Of a stretch of 64,000 bases of DNA, positions 54,458-64,000 are shown piece by piece. The translations under genes and the position numbers were made by a program. Origin of the DNA: Lasiodiplodia sp. COLG20 (taxonomy: Eukaryota; Ascomycota; Dothideomycetes; Botryosphaeriales; Botryosphaeriaceae); NCBI GenBank assembly GCA_009801085.1, contig VNWV01000006.1, positions 1,550,001 to 1,614,000 on the forward strand, in the 5' to 3' direction. Positions within the stretch are counted from its first letter, which is position 1, and each line of letters opens with the position of its first letter. The notes below the pieces were generated by a model. The model did not search any database. It was not told where the DNA came from and worked only from the letters and a program-made list of their open reading frames with translations.

Positions 54458-55249
54458 ATGGGGCTTGACAGCGCATACATTCACAGTCCGTTCCACCGTG
54501 TTTGTTATCTTGTCCAACAAGCTCAGCTAGCACCATCGAAGGCATCTACCGTCCTGTCCTCCGACGGAGTCAAAAGGTCACCTCTTCCTCAGCAAACTCG
54601 TTCGTACCCTGGAGCAATCATCATTGACGAGGAGGACGCTTCCATCGAAGAGGGCCAACGAGTGTGCATGCTTCACGAGCCAGATGGACAGATATACATG
54701 TTCACAGACGGATCGACATGCCCAGGCGAGGGGTCTGGGATCGGCATCGTGTACCGCTGCGATACGAGGACGGACGACTGGGCGGAGATCTCGCAGAGCC
54801 TCCCCGACACCAACGAATCTTGCACAGCCGAAGCAGATGCTCTGGCGGTGGGAATCCAATTCTTCGGCATGGATTTTGGAGCCGATCCTACTATCAAGGG
54901 GTTGGCCGTGCTGCTGGACTCGGAGACGGTTCTGGGATCACTTATGCACTACGATGTCAACAAACGTCGTGGAACTGATGATCCAGAGAAATTGGCATGG
55001 CACGTGCAGCAGATTCATAAGCAGACGGAAATTGTTGTCAAGATGGGCAAGACAGTCACCCTTCGACGGGTCAAGGCGCATGGAAAGGGCGACAAGAAGG
55101 TAGAGGGAAATGCTAGGGCTGACGAACTGGCCAAGCTTGCTAATCCCGGGAAGGAGAAGAAAAAGATGAACAAGGCGGAGCGTATGCTTGAGCTTGCAAA
55201 AGCTGCCGCACAGAGGGCTAAGAAGGGTATTCAAAGCATGACACTATGA
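54458..55249 (+). CDS. RNase H-like single-domain protein
   Basis: 263 residues in one exon from the ATG at 54458. Residues ~77-225 form an RNase H fold with the acidic positions D84 (YMFTDGSTCPGEGSGIG), E125 (SCTAEADALAVG), D154 (VLLDSETVLGS) and D222 (NARADELAKLA), and the VKAHGKGD stretch that replaces the C-terminal handle. The pattern (TDGS, VKAHGK, ARADELAKL) resembles retroelement-type RNase H more than cellular RNase H1, but no reverse transcriptase or gag-like part lies on either side. The tail is Lys/Ala-rich and helical (KEKKKMNKAERMLELAKAAA), likely to bind nucleic acid. The gene sits 200 bp from hairpin-repeat copy D. It may be a domesticated fragment or a stand-alone host enzyme. 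Confidence 0.75.
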   Translation: MGLDSAYIHSPFHRVCYLVQQAQLAPSKASTVLSSDGVKRSPLPQQTRSYPGAIIIDEEDASIEEGQRVCMLHEPDGQIYMFTDGSTCPGEGSGIGIVYRCDTRTDDWAEISQSLPDTNESCTAEADALAVGIQFFGMDFGADPTIKGLAVLLDSETVLGSLMHYDVNKRRGTDDPEKLAWHVQQIHKQTEIVVKMGKTVTLRRVKAHGKGDKKVEGNARADELAKLANPGKEKKKMNKAERMLELAKAAAQRAKKGIQSMTL

Positions 55250-56353
55250 TGGATGGTGTTGGGAATCGGCCTAACCCACCACACCACGCCATCAGTGTTG
55301 GCGATCATTCAGGCGTAGTCAGTTAATAAACCATGTCTGAAAAGCGTGTTCATGACAGGTGGGGCCTAGAATGGGGACGGTAGATAGCAGAGACTACGAA
55401 CACCCAGAGGCAATCAATTTAATCTATTGGAGTAATAATTTCATTACATGGGTATTTGAAGCTACCGTCCGGACGCAAATGCATATTCAATAATTCTACA
55501 TCCACGTCCGGATGATAACTTCAACTGCCCGCGTTTTTCAAATAACCTGTTCCCGAGGATGTTGATTAGCAACAAAGCTAGATAGTGTTCATTCAGCGGA
55601 ACAGAAGATGCTCCACTCAGTTGATATGACTGATATAGTAGAGCAGACAGTTGTCGTCAACAGGTGGAGAGCAGGACTGTAAAATGCAAGCGGCTTTAAA
55701 TTGAAGTATGTAGACAGGTGGGATTCGAGCTGCGATATGGTAAATCTTGTAGCCAGTTAAATAATTCTTGAGTGTGTAGATAATACGGACGTAAACTTCT
55801 TCTACCCACCCAAATGGTATCCACTGCCCACGTAGATTGAGCTGCTGTTCATTGCAATGCATCATATATCTTGGAAGCTACCGTGCGTCCGACGGTTGTG
55901 TAAGTGCCATTCTACTTATTACACAAGATTATGGAATGCGATATGGCGTAGGTTGTTGTAGGCTGACGGAAAAGCGAAGGCACGGTGTGCTCAGGGTGGG
56001 GCGCTGTAGATGACGGTCCACAGGGGTCCTAGACGAAATCAGCCTCGTTGCTCGGTCTGCGTCGGTGAGACGGAGGGGGTCACCGGCTACGTGCGAAACG
56101 CAGCATTTGTATCTACCCCCGCTGCCCTAACCATCACGCCGCGCCTATGGATGCGCCTCTCAAGGCGGAGACGGGGCGCAGCAAGATGCGTGTCGGCTCC
56201 CGATTGGTATTTCGTTGCATGGGTGCTTCGCCTCTGCCGATCGGGTCGACCATCACCTATAACCATCAGGTCGCCGACATACCATACTTCCGTATCCCTC
56301 ATACTGCACCACCAAGGAAATATTCTTCTTTTTCAATCATTCATTCATAAATC
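55250..56353. other. Intergenic with hairpin-repeat copies
   Basis: Holds copy D and two degraded arm-like sequences at 55788-55812 and 55870-55892. No recognised gene. Confidence 0.5.
55450..55530. repeat. Hairpin repeat copy D (MITE-like)
   Basis: 81 bp: GGGTATTTGAAGCTACCGTC then CGGACGC at the left, and CGTCCGGATGATAACTTCAA then CTGCCC at the right, in inverted orientation. AT-rich centre. As at A and B, CATGGG stands at the left border. Confidence 0.8.
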
Positions 56354-58444
56354 ATGCAATTCCCGTGTTGGCCGCTATCTCCACCACTCAGTATGCGAAA
56401 GGAATCGGATCAGATCGCACAAGACTCTCCGGACGCCGATAGTTTCCTTTGCGAGAGATGCAGCAAAATCAACCTCAACGAAATCCTATCGCTCAAATTC
56501 GTTCCTTTCATGGGTCATCGCATCCTCGACTTTCAATCTGCGTCAGAAATCGTCGAAAACCCCGATTGCTCGCTCTGTCAGGCTTTCGACTTCATCGACC
56601 CACCCAGTTTCGTGAAGCCAAGTCATCGCCGGTCCTCCACTTTGGTGGCAGTCGGCAGTGAAAACTTCATGAGGGAACGACATGTTCTTCCAACAAACAG
56701 TATCGCTTTGACGACCCAGTCAGAAGGGTCTATAAGTTTTATTTGGCGAATGGAGGTCAGATGGGACGGTCAGTTCAAAGCTCCAGGCTGCCTTGGCTTG
56801 CGTACAGTACTGAAAGAAGTGGGTGGCTTGTTTATGGCGGATGCTATCGGTAGCACAGTTGACTTCAACATGTTGAGAAGCTGGATAAAGACTTGTGAGA
56901 AGAAGCACGACGACTACTGCGCCCCCAGTTCGACACAAAACTTTACACTCCGACTGATTGAATGCGATTCAAGAAGAGTCATTGCAACCCCAAAGCCACC
57001 AAAAGTTTCGACCTATGCAGCACTGTCTTACGTATGGGGCAGCCAAGAGCCCGATGGTGTTTGTTCGGGAGAGTTACCCAAACAACTGCCGAAGACCATT
57101 GAGGACGCAATCACGGTTGCTAAAAGACTTAGCATCCCGTACCTTTGGATTGACCGTTACTGCATAAACCAAGATGACAAGCGCGAAAAAAACAACCAAT
57201 GCAGTCTCATGCATAGGATTTATGAAAACGCACATGTCACCATCATCGCTGCAGCAGGAAGTGGACCGGACCATGGAATTCCTGGAATAGGGTCATCCAT
57301 ACGATCTTATCCTTCAGTGCGTATCGGTTCTCATGTACTGGTGCCCACTCTGCCGCATCCAAGCCTATCAATCCGAGCCGCGAAGTGGTCAACCCGGGGA
57401 TGGACTTATCAGGAGCGCCTGTTTTCCAGACGGAAACTCATATTCACCGATCGTCAGGTTTTGTTCGAGTGCGGAAGAGCCTGTACCAATGAATCAGAAC
57501 ACATGCTAAGACCAGGTACTGAGGTGCCCAATGGAGACTTTCGGCCCAGTATGTCTCTCTCTCCATTCTGTATGTCCGGGTACCGCTATCGTATGATCTG
57601 GGTTGAAATCAACCGCTTTTCAAAATTGGATCTGAGTCGCCAAGAGGACTCCTTGAATGCAATATTGGGTATTTTGCAGCGATATAAGGAGACGGACTGG
57701 ATACTCGATGGTGTCCGTCTGCAGCATCTTGCAGGGCTGCCAGCCGCCAAACAAGAACTCTTAGGTTACAAAAGACCGGATCACTATGAATACTCAAAAT
57801 GGACACTTGCAATCTGCGAAAATTTTGCATGGACGACTCTGGAAGCAGTGGAGAGGCGTGATGTGCCTCACCCGGGCTTCCCCAGCTGGTCATGGACGGG
57901 TTGGAAAGCAGCTCGTTACATCAGTGGGGATGAATATCGGTCAATGGATGATTCGAGTACATTCTACTGGAACAAGTTCATTTCCATTGAACTTCCCGAT
58001 GAACGCCTAGTCAAAGGAAATGAATTGGACTCTCTACTCGAGGCGGGTCACGACTTTTCCCGGATACGATTCATCCATCTGAAGGCACCTTCGTTGAACT
58101 TCAGAATCTTTCTAAGAAAATCCCCGGCAAGCGTTTTGCCGTCCAGCTTTCCGGGGGTTTCCAACGACTTGGTATGTGCAATACGGCATCACGATACCAG
58201 CGTTCTCTGGCCCGTCGCGTTGACCGATTTGAGCGTTCATATACCTGAAGATGGTTTCCATTGTTGGGGTATAATGATCTCCGAGATACTGGAAAGTGGC
58301 GGTCTCCCATCCTTGTCCTCCCCCGAGATATTGTTCCTTCTCGTTACAAAGGTTGAAGATTGGTACGAGAGGATTGGTGTCGCTAAAGTAACTCAACCGG
58401 AAGTATTGCAGGAACATGAGGTCCGTACCTTTAGACTTGGATAG
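56354..58444 (+). CDS. HET-domain protein (heterokaryon incompatibility)
   Basis: Single exon, 696 residues from the ATG at 56354 (alternative start at M14). HET domains occur in filamentous ascomycetes in proteins that trigger cell death after fusion of unlike strains, and in many of unknown role. The domain spans ~217-370: YAALSYVWGSQEPDG, KTIEDAITVAKRLSIPYLWIDRYCINQDD, MHRIYENAHVTIIAAAG, and later STRGWTYQERLFSRRKLIFTDRQVLFEC. Two CxxC pairs at C33/C36 and C72/C75 in the N-terminal part may bind zinc, as seen in many HET proteins. The C-terminal ~300 residues include PHPGFPSWSWTGWKA, another family feature. It converges with the OPT gene, only 101 bp between the stop codons. The partner ligand or allelic specificity cannot be inferred. 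Confidence 0.92.
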   Translation: MQFPCWPLSPPLSMRKESDQIAQDSPDADSFLCERCSKINLNEILSLKFVPFMGHRILDFQSASEIVENPDCSLCQAFDFIDPPSFVKPSHRRSSTLVAVGSENFMRERHVLPTNSIALTTQSEGSISFIWRMEVRWDGQFKAPGCLGLRTVLKEVGGLFMADAIGSTVDFNMLRSWIKTCEKKHDDYCAPSSTQNFTLRLIECDSRRVIATPKPPKVSTYAALSYVWGSQEPDGVCSGELPKQLPKTIEDAITVAKRLSIPYLWIDRYCINQDDKREKNNQCSLMHRIYENAHVTIIAAAGSGPDHGIPGIGSSIRSYPSVRIGSHVLVPTLPHPSLSIRAAKWSTRGWTYQERLFSRRKLIFTDRQVLFECGRACTNESEHMLRPGTEVPNGDFRPSMSLSPFCMSGYRYRMIWVEINRFSKLDLSRQEDSLNAILGILQRYKETDWILDGVRLQHLAGLPAAKQELLGYKRPDHYEYSKWTLAICENFAWTTLEAVERRDVPHPGFPSWSWTGWKAARYISGDEYRSMDDSSTFYWNKFISIELPDERLVKGNELDSLLEAGHDFSRIRFIHLKAPSLNFRIFLRKSPASVLPSSFPGVSNDLVCAIRHHDTSVLWPVALTDLSVHIPEDGFHCWGIMISEILESGGLPSLSSPEILFLLVTKVEDWYERIGVAKVTQPEVLQEHEVRTFRLG

Positions 58445-58545
58445 AGCTGTGTAGTGTGACTTATTCTCCACGAACTCAATGCTCGTATCTCATTTCACCG
58501 AAGGCAGAAAAATGAAAACTACATCATTCCATCCTACGAATATCA

Positions 58546-61083
58546 TCACCAGTGACTAGGCCCAAACGTCTCCCCCGGCGCAACCGTCTTCTGCACCGCC
58601 GAGCCCTCATAATCCAACGTCTCTATAACCGTATTCCCCCACCACCGCGGCGGACTGACCTGCGGCAACAACAACGCAAAGAAAATGACAATCGTACTCA
58701 ACGCCAACCCCGAATCCAGCGCGGCCGAGGTGATGTAGTTATACGTCATCCACCACCCCCTCGCCCTGCGCCTAATTAAGCGGTTAAACACCAACCCCAC
58801 AATGGCCCAGGCCCAGTAAATCAGCGGCGTCGCGGGCGGGATGTAATTCAGCTGCCCGAACATAACCGGCGCATTCAGGTACCTCGCCGGCGACCGCGGA
58901 AACTTCCTCGCGAGCACGTAAAAAACGACGGGCGTCACGGCGCCGATGAGCCAGAACCACTGCAGTCCGGCGTAGGTCGCGTCGCCCGAGAACATGCGGC
59001 GCGGGCCGATGGCGCCCCAGATGATGGAGGCGTTGAAGAAGACGCGGCCGTTGGGGCAGGTGAAGCGCGCGCTCTGGCCCGACTGGCAGATGTCCTTGAT
59101 GGCGCCGAACGCCCAGTCCAGCACCGCGATCTGCACGACGGAGCCCCAGACGGTGGCGACGCCCTGGGCCCAGAAGACGGTTTTGGGCGGCAGCTTCATG
59201 TAGTGCGCGAGCTTGAGGTCCTGGGTGTAGAGCAGGCCCTGGAACATGGTGATGTAGCCGATCGTCTTGAAGCACATCATGGCCAGCGGGCGGCCGGGGA
59301 GCATGTAGCCGACGACGAACTCGGTGAAGACGTTCAGCCCGATCTGGACGTTGGTTATCGCCCACACCATGCCGATGGGGACGAACCACGCGGCCGCGAT
59401 GAGGACGGCGATGATGTAGGCCCACCACGTCAGCTCCGTCGGGTAGCCCAGCACCGTGCCGAAGCCCACGCCGACCATGGCCAGGCCGAGCGCCCAGAAC
59501 CACCAGTCGGGCGCCTCCGGATAGCGCTTCATCAGGCGCGCGTGCACGTCGTCTTCCTGGTCGCGGGCGGCGCGCGCGCGGTACCAGAGCTCGCGGTGGT
59601 GGTACAGCGCCGTGTGCACGATGGTCGCGACGATGGTGGCGAAGCTGAGGCCGTAGCACATGGCGAACGTCGTCGACAGGAAGATGGGCGAGTAGGCCTT
59701 GTACTTGGCCTCGTCGAAGCGGTAGCTCGGCGTCAGGATCTTGCTGACGTTGTAGGCCGCCCCCGTGTTGTCGTAGCTATCCGAGTCGCTCATCGGCAGG
59801 TACTCTGAGTACCAGGCTTTGGTGTAGTGGATCCCCAGCGGCGTGATGATCTGGAAGACGACGAGCCCGATGAGCGTGTTGGCGATGGCGTGCCATGGCG
59901 GGATTAGCGGGGATTGGATGTAGGATGTGATGTACGTCCAGTCGAACGTGATGGGGATGAGGGAGAGCCCGCTGTAGCCGCCGAAGAGCTGGTTGATGAC
60001 GGGGTTTTGGGGTTTGATCCACGTCACGAAGGCGAAGACGCTGAGCCCCTGCCAGATGAAGCCCGGGAACCAGTACCAGATGAAGCCGCCGATGACGACG
60101 TACAGGAACCACCGGTACCGGCTGATGGACCAGCCGTTCGTGTCGGCCGGGTTGGGCGCTGAGGAGCCGCGTTTGTGCAGCGTGAAGAAGAGCGCGCAGT
60201 TGGGGAGAGTTTGGGGGAAGATCATGGCCGCCGGGTAGACGAGGAAGCGGCGGAACGACCCGGCGAGCCCGAAGCCGAGCATCTGCGTCGTGAAGGTGAA
60301 GAGCAGGTTGAAGCCCCACCCCAGATCGTACCCGTAGAAGCCGCGCAGAGCTTCGATCGTGTCGGTGCTGTAGGCCACTCCGTTGCCGAACGTCACGTTG
60401 GCCATGATGGTGATGAGCGTGTGCTCCTTAACGTTGAATGGTCCGGGGTTGAGACTGAACTTCAGCCCGAACATGTTGAACTGGCGTGAAGGCATCGTCT
60501 TTTCCCAGAACTTGCCAACAGGGTACGAGAGGCTGCATGCATTAGCACCGGAAGAATAAAGAGAGATAGTACACCTACAGCTGAGCAACAATCGAAGTGA
60601 TGGTAATGCTCGGGTTGCGCAGGTTGAACAACATGTTCAACCCACTTCCAATGGTCGTGAAGATGAGGCCAATAACCCATGCTCTGATGGTGTTGCAGGG
60701 GAGCGTCTCATCGTCAGTGTTGGGCACTGCTGAGGCGACCTCAGGGTAGGGGGAGTTCTCTCCAAGACCCTGATCGAGGCTGATTTCGGCCTCGACATCG
60801 CCCTTCTTGACAGCAGCCTCGATAGCATCGCGCTTATCCGACTCGAGATTAGGGTCCCATCTGATGGCCATTAGTCTTGACTTCTGTTACCTGTCACAGT
60901 CATGTAGTACCGGTGCAAATCGCTGAATGTCTGGAGGTCCTTCTCAGCCGCAGCAGCTTTAGCGTGGTCGTCGACTTCAGCAGGGGTGGCCGTCGCCGTA
61001 GCCTCCTTGCCCTCGATGGTATTGAGAGTGATGCCATCCGTATCCCTGCGGGATACTGGCCATGGTTTTCGGAGGCTGGGCAT
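58546..61083 (-). CDS. OPT-family oligopeptide transporter
   Basis: Three exons, 61083-60911, 60860-60579 and 60532-58546, with 50- and 46-bp introns; 813 residues. OPT proteins carry small peptides, glutathione or metal chelates into the cell with protons. The first junction joins DLHR to WDPNLESDK, which fixes the splice choice over a later GT. The motif NPGPFNVKEH is intact, as is the KLPPK version of the KIPPR motif (HYMKLPPKTVF). About 14-16 membrane spans are seen, from RAWVIGLIFTTIGSGLNMLF to TIVIFFALLLPQV. The end GPSHW is short. A Cys/Thr-rich extracellular stretch lies near ICQSGQSARFTCPNG. The size is that of fungal OPTs. Substrate not predictable. Confidence 0.92.
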
Positions 61084-63000
61084 CCTGCCTATTCACGGGA
61101 AAGCGTTGAGTCTGGAGAGTTTGGGGCAGGGGCTCTCGGTGCGTGGAACGCCAGATGAGCCAGTATATAGTCTACCGATCGACCAGATAACGGGCGCTAA
61201 AATATGCGACGTGATGCATGGAATGTTACCTTGACCGGGGCTGGTCCTACGGACGATCGCCTACCGTTCCATGATAGCGGTATCTAAACACCATACAGCC
61301 TAAGTTCGCCACCACTGACATGTCTAATCGGCTTGAAGAGGAAGGAGGTTTTTGCGCTGGCACGAGAGGATCGAGAGAGAACGATACGCGGATTCAGACT
61401 TCGGCTGTTGGTGCCGATGATGGAAATCAACCTGGACGCTACGGCGGCGTGTGACGCGGCCGAACATGGAGCTTAACAGGCCTCTTCATCCTACGGGCAT
61501 GCAAGCCCGGGGGCTGCAAGGCTCTCGGCATGCTGTCAGCTCTTGGCTATAACAATGGCAGAAATATGTGTCAGTCTGAAATTCTAAAGATGCTTTGCGA
61601 ACTTTGTGGCGCAAAAATAAGACTTGGGGAAGCTCTGGGCCAAAGTCAAGCACCGGTAGTACATGCTTGTCTGCAGATACGAACATGCGATTGGTCGTAA
61701 TAATGTGGAGAGGGGTCCGCAACCGCTGATAAGCGCTCCAAGATACGTCCAAGCACATTGGTGGCCTGACTGTTTTACCCGGGGAGCAGATGTCGGCCTT
61801 TGGTGTTGTCGTACGTCCATGTTTGGCGCCGTCTGGTGGTAGGTCTCAGCAGCCTTGAGAAACAAGTTTCGAGCGCATAACTCGGGTCCGCGAGGGGAGG
61901 GTGTCTCTGTAAGCAAACGATTCGCAGCCGAGAAGCCATAGCGAGGCACATAGCCGCATGTGCGTCGTCACTATCCGGGTGGGGGGCGCTTCTCCTTACC
62001 CCACTCATCCAGATCTATCGCCTGTTGTAGAACCTCCCCATAGCCTGTCCTAGCACATCAACCATGCTTGAGAGCTGGCGTAAAGGAGCGATCAGAATCT
62101 AGACTTGGATGCATCCAGGATTGCTTATCGCCACTCTTCAGTGGCAGTAGAGCCGCCTTCTGTGACGTCTCATCATCACGCCGCCGATAGTCCTTTCGAG
62201 CCGTCGAACGAGCAGATTGCCGTCAGTGTCTGGACCGATGCATGTATTCGTATCGGTTATCAGCGTCGCTGATGGGGTGTGTACGGAAAGATGACGTTGA
62301 GCGCAGAGTTGGAGCTGCCTGTTTGGTCCGAAGTGCGAGTCGATATCTTGCCCCACTCATGATACTTCATTCGAGATGCTACCGCCCGACATCTCCATCT
62401 CCAAATGCTCTTTCAGAAGGCTTTCTCATCTCACTCCAGCTCTTCAAGCCATTCACCAGGCCATAACAAACGTAACCAACATCATCCGTGCTCTTATCAT
62501 AAAAGAAGGGCGGTCGTCGGGCAAGTATACGGCGGCTCGTGTCTACCACTATCGAGTCACTTTGGGCATGTTTTCCAGATATAAACGGAAAGACGCAAAG
62601 AATATTGTATAGAGTCGATGTTCGTAGTTGAAATAGACTTACCAGCGGTGCCTTGAGAAAGCACTTCGGTGTCCTGATTTGGTATGGTGTTACGCCCCAG
62701 GCAGCAGCATAATCCCGCAAATCAGCAACAGCACCATTACGCCTTTGAATGGCGTCTTCGTACTGCTCTTTGTCTTTATACCTATGTATAGATACGGACG
62801 TCTGGTAGCTACGTATAGCACTGGCACCATTTCTTCGCAACCCATGACTCTACCCACATTCCTCCGCGGTGAGCTCAGTAGGATTCACATCCCGGCGCGC
62901 TCTTGTGCGTATCATCTATTTTTTTTATACAAGCAATCTACAAGTACAAGCATCACATTTTCTTCCTCTCGTCTATCCCATTTCCATCTCTTAGACCCGC
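61084..63000. other. Gene-free stretch
   Basis: About 1.9 kb between the OPT start and the isoleucyl-tRNA synthetase end. Short unrecognised frames only. Confidence 0.4.
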
Positions 63001-64000
63001 TCACTCCGACGCCTTCACCACATCCTCACACCTCCCACACAAAACGTCCGGGCTAGGCGCAACGTACCGCCAACACCTCGGACACTTCGGCTTCCTCGCA
63101 GGCCGCACCTCCGCAACAGCCTGGCCAGAAACACCAGGCAGCTCGAACGGCGCCCTGAAAACCCATTGTTGCTGACCATCCTCCTCCACCTCACCAGCAG
63201 CAGCGACATCGTCACAACTGACGACCTCCACCCCACTAACCACAAACACAGCCGCCAAATCCTCCCCCACCATCCCAGGCACGAGCGCGCCGCCTTCAGC
63301 AGCAGCAGCACCAGGCGGAAGCCTCAGCACGACCTCGCACTCCAACCCACCCCCCATCAACTTCTCCTTCCGCGCCTCCTCCTGCGCCGCCTTAACCGCA
63401 TCTCCCGCCCTTCCCAAAACCTCCACCGCCCTCTCCACCTCCTCCCCGTTCACCTCCTCCACCGCCGCCACAAACGGCGTCCACACCCTCCACCCCGGCT
63501 TCTCCCCCTCCGCCGCCTCCCTAATCTTCTCCGGCGCATACCCCCAAACCTCCTCCACCAACAACGGACAAACCGGCGCCAACATATCCAGCATCTCCTC
63601 AAAAACCTTGTGCAGCACCACCTGCGCGCCACGCCTATCGGCGCTCGTCCCCGCGTAAACGCGATCCTTCAGCGTCTCGAAATAAAACGCCGACAGGTCT
63701 CCCGCCGTGTAGCGGGCCAGCTGCGCGGTGCCGCGGTGGAAGTCGTGGGCGGCGTAGGCGGCGTGGACGGCGTGGGCGGTGCGCGAGAGCTGGTGCAGGG
63801 CGATGGCGTCGATGAGGGTCCAGCGGTTCGGGACGGTTGTTTTGCCCGCGACGGATGGGGAGGATGGGGTAGAGGAGGAGCAGGATGATGGGTCGAAGTC
63901 GGCGAGGACGCCGAGCAGCCATTTGAAGGTGACGCGGTACTTGTGCAGGGCCTGGTTGACGGCGGCGAGGACGGGCTGGCCGATGACGACGTCTTTGGTG
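63001..64000 (-). CDS. ISM1: Mitochondrial isoleucyl-tRNA synthetase, 3' part, cut by window edge
   Basis: The last ~332 codons of the gene are read from 64000 to the stop at 63001. They show the anticodon-binding helical domain (LHKYRVTFKWLLGVLADFD, NRWTLIDAIALHQLSRTAHAVHAAY, LSAFYFETLKDRVYAGTSA, RRGAQVVLHKVFEEMLDMLAPVCPLLVEEVWGY) and the C-terminal zinc finger with four cysteines (KCPRCWRYVAPSPDVLCGRC). This bacterial-type arrangement, with the zinc finger, marks the organellar enzyme and not the cytosolic one. The enzyme charges mitochondrial tRNA-Ile. Catalytic HIGH and KMSKS regions lie outside the window. No intron is seen in the visible part. Identification is secure; the mitochondrial assignment follows the domain type. 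Confidence 0.9.
   Translation of the reverse strand, partial: TKDVVIGQPVLAAVNQALHKYRVTFKWLLGVLADFDPSSCSSSTPSSPSVAGKTTVPNRWTLIDAIALHQLSRTAHAVHAAYAAHDFHRGTAQLARYTAGDLSAFYFETLKDRVYAGTSADRRGAQVVLHKVFEEMLDMLAPVCPLLVEEVWGYAPEKIREAAEGEKPGWRVWTPFVAAVEEVNGEEVERAVEVLGRAGDAVKAAQEEARKEKLMGGGLECEVVLRLPPGAAAAEGGALVPGMVGEDLAAVFVVSGVEVVSCDDVAAAGEVEEDGQQQWVFRAPFELPGVSGQAVAEVRPARKPKCPRCWRYVAPSPDVLCGRCEDVVKASE

Noticed and set aside
60871..61083. Reading the first OPT exon through to MTVTGNRSQD as a separate 70-residue protein
   Set aside because: A donor inside it (CACCG|gtacta) joins DLHR to WDPNL, the conserved OPT sequence, with a gactaat branch site.

Overview
The window is nuclear DNA from a filamentous ascomycete (Pezizomycotina). 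Genes are broken by short introns of about 45-145 bp with GT..AG ends and CTRAY-type branch points. The gene set is fungal: MED8, a SUR7/PalI protein, a HET-domain protein, an OPT transporter, a Dpp1-type phosphatase, PNG1 and UTP4. Gene spacing of several kilobases and decayed repeats suggest a moderately repeat-containing genome. The species cannot be named from the sequence alone.

Layout. 0-1.7 kb: 5' part of threonine deaminase (ILV1), divergent from mediator subunit MED8. 3.2-4.0 kb: a single-domain RNase H protein. 6.1-7.2 kb: MPDU1-type PQ-loop protein of dolichol-sugar use. 7.8-11.2 kb: a large AT-hook-repeat protein with an EVE (THYN1-like) domain. 15.0-16.7 kb: PAP2 lipid phosphatase with five exons. 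18.8-21.7 kb: an unrecognised gene or pair of genes that looks decayed; a hairpin repeat begins exactly where the upstream open frame stops. 22.8-23.2 and 26.0-26.7 kb: two small membrane proteins. 25.4 kb: a duplicated, mutated fragment of the UTP4 gene found at 36.3-39.1 kb. 29.6-30.9 kb: a G1/S cyclin with a long upstream region carrying several ACGCGT boxes. 41.0-42.3 kb: PNG1 peptide N-glycanase. 44.9-46.0 kb: SUR7/PalI tetraspan. 47.8-49.4 kb: FMN-dependent luciferase-like monooxygenase, cut by a 97-bp run of N. 50.1-51.8 kb: cytochrome P450 of CYP7/CYP8-like type. 53.2-53.3 kb: an intron-containing tRNA-like gene. 54.5-55.2 kb: a second RNase H-only gene. 56.4-58.4 kb: HET protein. 58.5-61.1 kb: OPT oligopeptide transporter. 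63.0-64.0 kb: 3' end of mitochondrial isoleucyl-tRNA synthetase.

Most recognised genes are unlinked housekeeping functions: amino-acid synthesis, transcription, glycan handling, ribosome biogenesis and cell cycle. Accessory character concentrates at 12-22 kb and 52-58.5 kb. These stretches hold copies of a previously unlabelled ~80-bp hairpin repeat (arms related to CATGGGCAGTTGAAGCTA), an RNase H orphan, a HET gene and a disrupted gene. I found no clear novel multi-gene system. The best leads are the hairpin family and its disruption of the 18.8-21.7 kb locus, the UTP4 fragment with RIP-like changes, the EVE/AT-hook fusion, and the odd tRNA.
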